DNA from: JBFMAI01 sp040755725
GTDB lineage: Bacteria; Planctomycetota; Phycisphaerae; UBA1845; Fen-1342
Length of the DNA stretch: 64,000 nucleotides
Assembly: GCA_040755725.1 (NCBI GenBank)
Contig: JBFMAI010000040.1
Span: forward strand, 248,001 to 312,000
Direction: 5' to 3'
Shown: piece after piece, positions 42,836 through 50,370 of the stretch
How positions within the stretch are numbered: the first letter of the stretch is position 1
How the letters are laid out: every line of letters starts with the position of its first letter
Notes under the pieces: generated by a model
The model's database searches: none
Seen by the model: only the letters and a program-made list of their open reading frames with translations
What the model was told of the DNA's origin: nothing
Position numbers and translations under genes: made by a program

Positions 42836-43630
42836 CTAGAACTTGCGTGCGGCGGCGTCCTTGAAATCGTAGCGGCCAATGACGAAGTACTCGCGGCCCA
42901 GCTCGCGAATGCGGGCTTGCAGGCGGGCCGCGTCGCGCTCGGTGGCAAACCGCTGCGTGGCCACCAACATCCAGTCGCCGGCACCCCCGTGGACCACGCA
43001 CTCGATCCCCTTGGACCGCAGGAAATCACGGGCCGCGTCCGCCGCCGCCCGCGCCCGACGTGGAAAGTGCTGCGCCACCACGTAGTACGAGTCGGCCACG
43101 AACGCAAACGACTCGCCGGGTGGTTCCGTCGGGGAACCGCTCTCGGTCGCCGCCGGTTCCGCGGCCCGGGGGGGCTCCGCGAAGGGTGCCAACGGCGTGA
43201 CCACCGCACCCCCGGGGCGGCCGCGGGCCGGCGTCGGCGGCGGCGCCGTCGGCTGGGGCTCCGGCGTCGTCCGCGGCGGCTCCACCATCAGGAAGTCCAA
43301 CTCGCCCGTCGACGGCGCGGGCGGCTGACCGCTGCGGGCCCCTGCCCGGTACACGCCGACCAGAATCACGACCGCCAACACCCCCATCGCCGTCAGGTGC
43401 AACCAGCCCAGCACCAAGTGTACGCGACCGTTGTCGATGGAGAATGTCCGCGGGTGCGACGGGGACTCGGCCGGCGGCTCGTACGACATCGGCGTTGCGG
43501 CCGGAGACGGGGACACAGGTGGTGGGGCCGTGGATGGCGTCGCCGACCAGAGTGACAGGCCGCGCCGACGGGTGCGCTGCGTCTTGGCCACCACCTCGAA
43601 CAGCACCGGCCGGTTCTTGCGCACCGCCAC
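42836..43630 (-). CDS. Single-pass membrane protein with SPOR-like C-terminus
   Basis: The 264-residue protein has a short cytoplasmic N-terminus (AVRKNRPVLFEVV), one membrane helix (HLTAMGVLAVVILVGVY), a Pro-rich periplasmic linker, and a C-terminal 80-residue region with alternating beta and alpha character (DSYYVVAQHFPRRARAAADA, WMLVATQRFATERDAA) that looks like a SPOR fold, which binds denuded glycan in septal peptidoglycan. GTG 43630 is chosen because GGAGG is then 6 bases away. Role in division or cell-wall work is an inference. Confidence 0.65.
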   Translation of the reverse strand: MAVRKNRPVLFEVVAKTQRTRRRGLSLWSATPSTAPPPVSPSPAATPMSYEPPAESPSHPRTFSIDNGRVHLVLGWLHLTAMGVLAVVILVGVYRAGARSGQPPAPSTGELDFLMVEPPRTTPEPQPTAPPPTPARGRPGGAVVTPLAPFAEPPRAAEPAATESGSPTEPPGESFAFVADSYYVVAQHFPRRARAAADAARDFLRSKGIECVVHGGAGDWMLVATQRFATERDAARLQARIRELGREYFVIGRYDFKDAAARKF

Positions 43631-43839
43631 CACAGGCCTCCATCAGCACCGCGGCACCCCCGCTCTGGCACCGCGGCGCCGACGATTGTAAGACGCCCGC
43701 CGCAATCCTCAACAGGCGTTCCCCGGCGCTCGGTGCCCCGCACTTGATCTTGGGGGCGCCAGGGCCGCCCAAAACTGCTACGCTATCGGGCACCTCGGGC
43801 CGACTGGTCGCGGCCGGCCCAACGCGGGTGAGGAGTGCG

Positions 43840-44541
43840 ATGCCGCTGCCGGACGAAGAGGTCGTTCGCCTGGAACAGGTGGTCAAGCTATACCGCCCCG
43901 CCGCCGGCGTGGAGGTGCCGGCGCTGCGCGGGATTTCGCTGAGCATTCGGCGGGGGGAGTACGCGGCGATCGTCGGCCCGTCGGGCAGCGGCAAGTCGAC
44001 CCTGCTGAACGTCCTGGGTTGCCTGGATCGCCCCACGTCGGGGACCTACTGGCTCGACGGGATGGATGTCTCCGGCCTGAATGACGACGAGCTGTCGGAT
44101 ATTCGCGGGAAGCGGATCGGCTTCATCTTCCAGAGCTTCAATCTGATCCCGACGCAGACGATTCTGGAGAACATCGAGACCCCGCTGTACTACCTGGGGG
44201 TCCCGCCGCGACGTCGGCGGGCGCTGGCCGAGGAGCTGATCGCCAAGGTCGGCCTCAGCGACCGGATCGCGCACCGACCGCACGAGCTGTCCGGCGGGCA
44301 GCAGCAGCGGGTGGCCATCGCGCGGGCGTTGGCCAACGACCCCGCCATTCTCCTGGCCGACGAACCCACCGGGAACCTCGACAGCCGCACCGGCCAGATG
44401 ATCCTCGGCCTGCTCGACGAACTGAGCGCTGCCGGCCGCACGATCATTATCGTGACCCACGACCCCCACGTGGCACAGCGGTGCCAGCGGCAGATCGAGC
44501 TCCACGACGGGTTGGTCCGCGACGGCGTCCCCGCGACCTGA
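43840..44541 (+). CDS. ABC transporter ATPase, LolD/MacB type
   Basis: The 233-residue protein has Walker A GPSGSGKST, Q-loop IFQSFNLIPTQT, signature LSGGQQQRVAIARAL, Walker B ILLADEPTGNLDS and the switch His in IVTHD. NLIPTQTILENIETPLYY is typical of the MacB/LolD/FtsE group that works with FtsX-like permeases on lipoproteins or envelope complexes. GAGGAG precedes the ATG at 43840. No permease gene is adjacent, so its partner is encoded elsewhere. Confidence 0.9.
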   Translation: MPLPDEEVVRLEQVVKLYRPAAGVEVPALRGISLSIRRGEYAAIVGPSGSGKSTLLNVLGCLDRPTSGTYWLDGMDVSGLNDDELSDIRGKRIGFIFQSFNLIPTQTILENIETPLYYLGVPPRRRRALAEELIAKVGLSDRIAHRPHELSGGQQQRVAIARALANDPAILLADEPTGNLDSRTGQMILGLLDELSAAGRTIIIVTHDPHVAQRCQRQIELHDGLVRDGVPAT

Positions 44542-44554
44542 CGGACTGCGGTGC

Positions 44555-44570
44555 TCCCGGCGCGCCGGGA
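44555..44570. repeat. TCCCGGCGCGCCGGGA palindrome
   Basis: A perfect 16-base palindrome just after the ABC ATPase stop. The same core occurs at 48719 and, with one change, at 58168, each time outside genes. Confidence 0.6.
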
Positions 44571-44647
44571 CCGGCGGCGGGGGGCTGGCGCAGCAGATGC
44601 AGGCAAGAAATGCGCGGTTGCGGTCCCGCCCGCGCGACGACCGTTAG

Positions 44648-44653
44648 TACAAT
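44648..44653 (+). promoter_or_regulatory. Possible -10 box before family B copy 6
   Basis: TACAAT in a GC-rich gap; a transcript from here would carry the family B element as its 5' leader before the coiled-coil gene. Confidence 0.4.
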
Positions 44654-44660
44654 AAGAGCC

Positions 44661-44732
44661 GCTATCGGAACCCACCACGCAAGTGGTGGCCCGCTTGGCC
44701 CCGCACCGGCGTGCGGGGTTCTGATAGGCGCT
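44661..44732 (+). repeat. Three-stem repeat, family B copy 6 (best-preserved)
   Basis: Outer arms CTATCGGAA (44662-44670) and TTCTGATAG (44719-44727) pair with one G-U. Inside are CCACCACGCAAGTGGTGG, a 7-bp stem with a GCAA tetraloop, and CCCCGCACCGGCGTGCGGGG, an 8-bp stem. GCTTGG separates them. The result is a compact three-stem fold. It lies in the leader of the coiled-coil gene. Confidence 0.8.
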
Positions 44733-44842
44733 CCAGCCTGGGCCGCGCCGTCGGAGTGTGCCCGCCGGGCCGGCTTGGGACGCGCCGCATGGCCCGACCC
44801 CGGCACCGGTGTGACCGCCACCCAGCGAGGACGTGCCGCCGA

Positions 44843-47800
44843 ATGACCACAGGTCCACGCGAGGCCGAAATCCACGCTCCGCCGACGGCGGAGAGCAGCG
44901 CGGCGGCGTCGGAACCGGTGTCGGCTGCCGCCCCCGTCGATCACATCGTGCGGGACATCCGCGACGGACTGGCCCAGATCACCACGCGGGAGCTGGAGCT
45001 CCGTCGCCGGGAGCAGGACTTCGACCGGCAGTACCTGGAACTCAAGCGGGAGGCTCGGCAGGCGGCCGTCGCGGAGCTGGAGCAGGTGCAGCGCCGGCTC
45101 GCACAACAGGCCGCCGAGCTGAGCGCGCAAGCGGTGGAGATTTCGGCCCGCCGGGCACGGCTGGGGGAGGCGGGGGAGCAACTGCGCGCGAAGCAGGTCG
45201 AGCTCGAGCAGCAGCGGACGGACTTGGCCCTGCGCATCCAGCAGGCGCGGCAGCGCGCCGAACGTCTGCGGGCGTGGGAGGCCCGGCAGCGGGAAGTGCT
45301 GGAACAGCGGGCGCGGGAGCTGGGGCAACAGGAGGCGGACTTCCGGCAGCGCGTCCAGCGGGCCCACCAAGACATCACCCGCCAGCGGCGGGAAACGGAC
45401 CAGCGCCAAGCCGAGCTTGAGGCGCGGGCCACGGCCCTGGAGCAGGCCGAACGCGAGCTGGCCGAGCGGCACGCGGCCCTGGAACGCCGACTCAAGCAGG
45501 GCGAGGTGCTGGCCACGGAGGTCGAGCAGCACCACGGCGAGCTCAGCGTCGCCCGCGACTGGCTCGAACACGAGCGGGCGGAGCTGGAGCGGGCCGCCGG
45601 CGAGGTCAAGGTCGAGCGGGCCCGCATCGCCCGGGAGTGGGACCAGCTTGAGGCGGCGTCGCACGAGTTGGTGGCCGAGCGCAAGCGGCTGTCCGAGCGC
45701 CACGCCCAACTGGAACGGGCTTGCGCCGAGTTCGATGCCGAGCGCCAGCGGCTGACCGAGGAGCGGCGGCAGCTTGAGGAGGCCCGCCGGGCGCTGGAGC
45801 CCGAGCGGGCCGAGTTGGCGCGGCAACGGGCCGAGCTGGACGAACGTAAGAGCACGCTGGAAATCGAGCGGGTCGAACTGGGACAGCAGCGGCGGCGGAT
45901 CGAGCAGGTCGCGCAGGAACTCAAGGCGGCGCAGGAAGCGCTGCGTAAGAAGCAGGAGGACCTCGACCGCCGGTGGCAGGAGGGCCGCAACCAGCAAGTC
46001 CACACCCAACGTCAACACGACGAAGTGGAGGCCGCCCGGCGGACACTAGAGCAACAGCAGGCCGCCGCCGAAGAGCGTGCCCAGCGGCTGGCGCGGCGCG
46101 AAGCACAATTCCGCGAGAAGCTGGCGGCCCTGGAGGCGGAGAAGGACCGCTTGGCCCAATGGGAGGCCGAGCTCGACGCGCGCCGCGAATCGCTGGACGC
46201 GTCGATCGAGCAGGCCAAACAGATCCAAGCCGAAGCTCAACGGCAAAACGCGGAGGCCCTGGCCCTCCGCGAACAGGCCGAGAACCGCGAGACCGAGGCG
46301 CGGCAGACCGCTTTGTCGCTCGAAATGGAGCGCCAAGCCCTGGAGGCGGCGCGGGCCGCCACCCAAGCCGACCTTGATCGCCAACGCGAACTGGCGGAGC
46401 AGGCCGAAGCGGTCGCCGGGAGCACGCCCGCCACGGCGCCCGCGTCGCTCGCGGAGCGCCGCGGTCCGTCTCCGTACTGGTGGCGGCGGACCGCGGTCGT
46501 GGCGGCGACGGCGGCCCTGGTCACCGCCCTGGGCTGGTTGGCCACGCACCCCGCCACTTATCGCGCCGCCATCGCGCTGCGCATCACCACCGCTGACACC
46601 ACGTGGTCCGACGCGGCGGCACGACACCGGGCCCAGCTTCTTGACCCTCAACTACTGGCTGATGGCCCGGAGGGCCTGGCCGCCAGTTGGCGTGAAGCGT
46701 GTGAACAAAACCGCGTCGCCGCGCCGGCCGCGGCCGACGAACCCGTCCTGCGACTGACGCTGACCTGCGCGGGACCGGACGAGGCTGATCGCCTCCTCCG
46801 TGCGGCGACGAACGCCTACATTCAGCGGGTCGAAAGCGGGGCCGTCGGGGCGGACGCGCCCGCCGCGCTGCCCGACCTGGTCTCCCGACGGGCGGCGCTG
46901 GAGACGGCGCTTCAGGAACTGCGACAGCAGCAGGCCGCGGAGGCGGCTGAGGCACCGGCCGCCACGGACGAGGAAGCCCGCCGACAGGCCGCCGCCCGGG
47001 CCGAGCGGCTGGAAGCGGAGTTGGCGGACATCACCAGGACGCTGGAAGGGCAGCGTGGGGAGCTGGCCGCCCTGGTCGCGGCCGAGGTGCCGCGCGGCAG
47101 CGTGTCGCCGGGGGAAATCGACCGGGCGCTGGAGCAGGACGCGATCTACCGCGAAGACCGGGAGGAGTTTCGGGCCGTCGCGCTGCAATACCGCACGGAA
47201 CTGGCGGTCGCCATGCTCCAACTCGTGGACCCCGCCAAGCAGACGGATCAAGCGCTGGGCAAGCTGGCCGGGGTCGTGCAGGAACAGCAGCGTCTGGAGC
47301 CGCCGGCCGATATCCGGGGCGGGTTGGAGGCGTGTGCCGCGGACGTGGCCAACGCGCGGGCGCAGCTCGGGTCATTCCTGGCCCAGTGGCACGCCTGGCT
47401 GGACGTCGCCCGCAACCTCGACGTCCGCGAGGACGCCGCGTCGCTCGTGAATCAGCAGACGACGGCGGCGGACGCCGCCCGCCGGCAGGCGGATGCCATC
47501 GTGACCCTGATCGACGAACTCGGCGCCCGCGTCGACGGGTTGGACAGCGTGGGCAGCGGCGGGACGCGGCAGGTGGTCGTCGGCGCCGTGCTGCGCAGCG
47601 AGCACGCCACACTCGCCGCAGCGGGTGAAGCGCTCCAGGCCGCCGCCGCCCGCATCTCGCCCACGGACAACATCGAGTTAAACGCGCACGACCGCAAGTT
47701 GCGCGGCCTGCGCATCCGCGTGGCGCAACGTCGGGAGGCCGTGGCGCAGCAGCTCCAGCTCGCGGCGGACCTGGCGGCACGTGACGCGCACGCGGCCGCC

Positions 47801-48205
47801 GTCGAACAACTGCGGGCGGGTGTCCGGGCGCTGGAGCGTCGACGGGAAGAGGCGGTCACGGGCCTGATGGGTACGCTGCGGACGCTCCGCGACCTGGACG
47901 ACGCCGCCCGGCGCTGCGGCGAACTCGCCGTCCGGGCCCAGCAGCGGGCCGCCGAGATCGCCTGGCTCGAGGGCCGCCAGGCGGACGTGGACACCGAGCT
48001 CAGCGCATTGCGCCAGCGGCAGGCGCAGCCGGACCGCGTCGAACCGGGCGAGGTCACCGTCGAGCGCGTGTCGGCGCGGCCGGTCGGGGCGGCGGCGCTG
48101 GCCGGCGTGGCGACGTTCGGTGGGGTCTGGCTCATCAGTTTCCTGCTGTCGGGGGTCAGCCCCGGGCCCGGAATCAGCGGCCGGGGCGGGCGAAGCCCCG
48201 GCTGA
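44843..48205 (+). CDS. Giant coiled-coil membrane protein, polysaccharide-co-polymerase-like topology
   Basis: The 1120-residue protein is almost all coiled coil. Residues about 45-540 are Glu/Arg/Gln/Ala-rich heptads. A membrane helix follows near 553-572 (AVVAATAALVTALGWLA), then THPATYRAAIALRI and a second long coiled coil to about 1085, then a C-terminal helix (GAAALAGVATFGGVWLISFLL). Two helices around a periplasmic coiled coil is the plan of Wzz-type chain-length regulators; the large cytoplasmic coiled coil is extra. The last residues and stop lie in a GGGCGAAGC...GAGCCGCG repeat. GAGGA precedes the ATG at 44843. Function is not proven. Confidence 0.7.
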   Translation: MTTGPREAEIHAPPTAESSAAASEPVSAAAPVDHIVRDIRDGLAQITTRELELRRREQDFDRQYLELKREARQAAVAELEQVQRRLAQQAAELSAQAVEISARRARLGEAGEQLRAKQVELEQQRTDLALRIQQARQRAERLRAWEARQREVLEQRARELGQQEADFRQRVQRAHQDITRQRRETDQRQAELEARATALEQAERELAERHAALERRLKQGEVLATEVEQHHGELSVARDWLEHERAELERAAGEVKVERARIAREWDQLEAASHELVAERKRLSERHAQLERACAEFDAERQRLTEERRQLEEARRALEPERAELARQRAELDERKSTLEIERVELGQQRRRIEQVAQELKAAQEALRKKQEDLDRRWQEGRNQQVHTQRQHDEVEAARRTLEQQQAAAEERAQRLARREAQFREKLAALEAEKDRLAQWEAELDARRESLDASIEQAKQIQAEAQRQNAEALALREQAENRETEARQTALSLEMERQALEAARAATQADLDRQRELAEQAEAVAGSTPATAPASLAERRGPSPYWWRRTAVVAATAALVTALGWLATHPATYRAAIALRITTADTTWSDAAARHRAQLLDPQLLADGPEGLAASWREACEQNRVAAPAAADEPVLRLTLTCAGPDEADRLLRAATNAYIQRVESGAVGADAPAALPDLVSRRAALETALQELRQQQAAEAAEAPAATDEEARRQAAARAERLEAELADITRTLEGQRGELAALVAAEVPRGSVSPGEIDRALEQDAIYREDREEFRAVALQYRTELAVAMLQLVDPAKQTDQALGKLAGVVQEQQRLEPPADIRGGLEACAADVANARAQLGSFLAQWHAWLDVARNLDVREDAASLVNQQTTAADAARRQADAIVTLIDELGARVDGLDSVGSGGTRQVVVGAVLRSEHATLAAAGEALQAAAARISPTDNIELNAHDRKLRGLRIRVAQRREAVAQQLQLAADLAARDAHAAAVEQLRAGVRALERRREEAVTGLMGTLRTLRDLDDAARRCGELAVRAQQRAAEIAWLEGRQADVDTELSALRQRQAQPDRVEPGEVTVERVSARPVGAAALAGVATFGGVWLISFLLSGVSPGPGISGRGGRSPG

Positions 48206-48211
48206 GCCGCG
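48188..48211 (+). repeat. GGGCGAAGC...GAGCCGCG repeat at a gene end
   Basis: GGGCGAAGCCCCGGC followed by TGAGCCGCG provides the last residues and TGA of the coiled-coil gene. A near-identical copy (GGGCGAAGCTCCGGC, CGAGCCGCG) lies at 63324-63347, just after the GspE gene. Confidence 0.55.
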
Positions 48212-48324
48212 ATTTGGGCCGGCCGGTTCACACGCCCCCGACTCGCGCGCTCCATTCCGCTCGGGATGCCCCCTTGCGGTGTGGGTCCGCGGCACGATTT
48301 CAGCGCAATGCGCGCCGGCGGGGT

Positions 48325-48330
48325 TATACT
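48325..48330 (+). promoter_or_regulatory. Possible -10 box of the small 70-residue gene
   Basis: TATACT lies 31 bp before the ATG at 48361, in a gap with few A/T runs. Confidence 0.4.
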
Positions 48331-48360
48331 CTAAGTGGAGACGCCGCAGGAGGATCCGCC

Positions 48361-48573
48361 ATGACCGTGGACCTGACACGGGAACAGCGCGACCTGCTGC
48401 TGCAACTGGTGGACGCGGCCCTGCGGGAGATCGGTCCGGAAATTCGGCACACCATGACCGCCGATTTCAAGGACGACCTCAAACAGCAGCGCCGCCAATT
48501 CCAGACGTTGCACGAAGTGCTCAGCCGCAGTCCCGCGGACGCGGGGACCGAGCACGCGGTCGCGTCGGCGTAA
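48361..48573 (+). CDS. Small hypothetical protein
   Basis: The 70-residue protein begins MTVDLTREQRDLLLQLVDAA and continues with a short amphipathic region (EIGPEIRHTMTADFKDDLKQ). AGGAGG lies 7 bases before the ATG and a TATACT box upstream, so it is very likely a real gene. It has no membrane helix or known motif. Confidence 0.7.
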   Translation: MTVDLTREQRDLLLQLVDAALREIGPEIRHTMTADFKDDLKQQRRQFQTLHEVLSRSPADAGTEHAVASA

Positions 48574-48707
48574 CAACGCCGCAGGGGGTGCCAGCGAAGT
48601 TCACCCACTTCGCCGCCGGAGAGGAATTCGTTTTTTCAGGACCCCGGTCCGAAAATCTGCCCCCCGGCCGGCGCTTGGACCAAACGGGCATTCGCGATTG
48701 GGCAACG

Positions 48708-48772
48708 CGGGAGGGCGATCCCGGCGCGCCGGGACCGCCGAGCCGCGGCCCGCCGGAAGGCTCGCCCTCCCG
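48708..48772. repeat. Nested palindrome with TCCCGGCGCGCCGGGA core
   Basis: CGGGAGGGCGA (48708-48718) pairs perfectly with TCGCCCTCCCG (48762-48772). Inside is TCCCGGCGCGCCGGGA (48719-48734), then CCGAGCCGCGGC. It lies between the small gene and the HD-GYP/PilZ gene and may end transcription or fold as RNA. Confidence 0.65.
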
Positions 48773-48908
48773 CCCGGTGTCTCACGTCCCCGAATAAGTA
48801 CTTTTATCGGGTAGTCGCAGGGCACCCACGGGGCCGGGGCGAATCGCATACTACAAGGTGGCCGGCGGAACCCCGCCGGGCCCCGACCCCGCGTCGGACC
48901 CTGATCGC

Positions 48909-50315
48909 ATGCGCACTGCCCCGACAGAACGCACCTTGGCCGCCACGGGCGGCTGCGGCACGGCCGTGAGCGCCACGCGCGCCGGCTACCTGCCCGTGCC
49001 GCTGGCGCACGTCCCCCCCGGCGCGTTGCACGGTCTGGCGCTGTACGTGCGGGCGACCAATGAAGATTCGGCGGCCAGGTCGGGAGGGACCTTCATTCCA
49101 TATCGCACGCCCGAGCAGCCGCTGACCGCCGCCGATATCGTGGCGCTGCGGGACGATGGACTGGAGACGGTCTACATCCGCGTGGCGGACCAGGGCCGCT
49201 TCCGCGAGCAACTTGAGACGCTCGCGGTCGAAATGGCCGGTGACAGCGGCGTCGCGGTCGCCACGCGGGCCACGCTCATCTATGAGACCAGCCTCGAACT
49301 GGTGAATGAGCTGCTGGCCGACCCGGATTGGGCCGGGTTCTCGCAGCGCCTCGGGGGGATCACGCGCGCCATCGTAACGCTCGTGCTCAACGAGCCCACC
49401 GCGTTCCCGCACCTGCTGACCGTCTCGCACCATGACTTCTACACGGCGACGCACATGGTGAACGTGGCGACAGCGCTCGTGCCACTGGCGCGGGAACTGG
49501 GCTACACCGGCCCGCGGGAGCTGGGCCTCATCTGCCAAGCCGGCCTGCTGCACGACATCGGCAAGGTCTACGTCCCCCAGGATGTTCTCAACAAGCCGGG
49601 GGCGCTTTCGGACGAGGATTGGTGGCTGCTCCGGCGTCACCCGGAACTCGGCTGGGCGCACCTGAAGGACTACGCGGGGATCGACCCCCTGGTCCCGCTC
49701 GTGGCGCGCCAGCATCACGAGCGGCTCGACGGCAGCGGGTATCCCGATGGGCTGAGGGCCGACGGCATACACCCGATCAGTCGTCTCGCCGCCGTCGTGG
49801 ACACGTTCGACGCGATGACCGCGTTTCGCCCGTTCAAGCAGCGCACGCTGAGCGTCCCGCAGGCCCTCGCCATGCTCAAGCGCGATGCCCCGCTCAAGTA
49901 CGACAAGGACGCGGTGGATGCCTGGGCCCGGCTGGTCGAGGCGGCCGTGGCCGCCCCGCCACTTGACTCCCGCCCCGGCGAGGCTCCCGCGCCCGCGGAA
50001 GCACGCGAACGCCGTCAGTTTCCGCGTTTCCGTTTCAGTTGCCCCGCCCGACTACACCGGCTCGAAACCCAGGGCGATCGACTCACCCCGCAGCCGGGCG
50101 TCCCGGTCGTGGCCCACAGCATCTCCCAGTCGGGACTGGGCGTGCTGAGCCACGCGCCGGTGCCCGTGGGGCAGGCCGTCCGCGTGTACCTGATGGCGCG
50201 GGTCTGGAATCACGAGTACGTCGAGGCCCAGGTCGTCCGCTGCCGCCGCTACCAGGACGGCTGGCACGAACTCGGATTGCACTTCACCGGCCGCGGCACC
50301 GACCCCTTGGACTGA
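48909..50315 (+). CDS. HD-GYP phosphodiesterase with C-terminal PilZ domain
   Basis: The 468-residue protein has an N-terminal region, an intact HD-GYP domain with HD at 215-216 (LLHDIGKVYVP), an earlier His in HHDFYTATHMVNV and HHERLDGSGYPDG at 269-281, and a PilZ domain from about residue 365 (ERRQFPRFRFSCPARL, SISQSGLG). HD-GYP enzymes hydrolyse cyclic di-GMP, and the PilZ part could sense it. The fusion order (HD-GYP then PilZ) is uncommon. I used the ATG at 48909; a GTG at 48858 is also open. No membrane helix, so it is probably cytoplasmic. Confidence 0.9.
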   Translation: MRTAPTERTLAATGGCGTAVSATRAGYLPVPLAHVPPGALHGLALYVRATNEDSAARSGGTFIPYRTPEQPLTAADIVALRDDGLETVYIRVADQGRFREQLETLAVEMAGDSGVAVATRATLIYETSLELVNELLADPDWAGFSQRLGGITRAIVTLVLNEPTAFPHLLTVSHHDFYTATHMVNVATALVPLARELGYTGPRELGLICQAGLLHDIGKVYVPQDVLNKPGALSDEDWWLLRRHPELGWAHLKDYAGIDPLVPLVARQHHERLDGSGYPDGLRADGIHPISRLAAVVDTFDAMTAFRPFKQRTLSVPQALAMLKRDAPLKYDKDAVDAWARLVEAAVAAPPLDSRPGEAPAPAEARERRQFPRFRFSCPARLHRLETQGDRLTPQPGVPVVAHSISQSGLGVLSHAPVPVGQAVRVYLMARVWNHEYVEAQVVRCRRYQDGWHELGLHFTGRGTDPLD

Positions 50316-50370
50316 GCAGCGCTTCCGCACGGTGGGGCGCGCCAGAAGCGGGGCAAACGGATCGCACCGC

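Noticed and set aside
44661..44732. A tRNA gene
   Set aside because: The three-stem fold resembles a cloverleaf, but there is no T-loop, anticodon loop or acceptor-stem geometry.
44447..46018. A Leu/Pro-rich 523-codon frame antisense to the coiled-coil gene
   Set aside because: It mirrors the heptad repeats of the real gene and has no start signal or membrane pattern.
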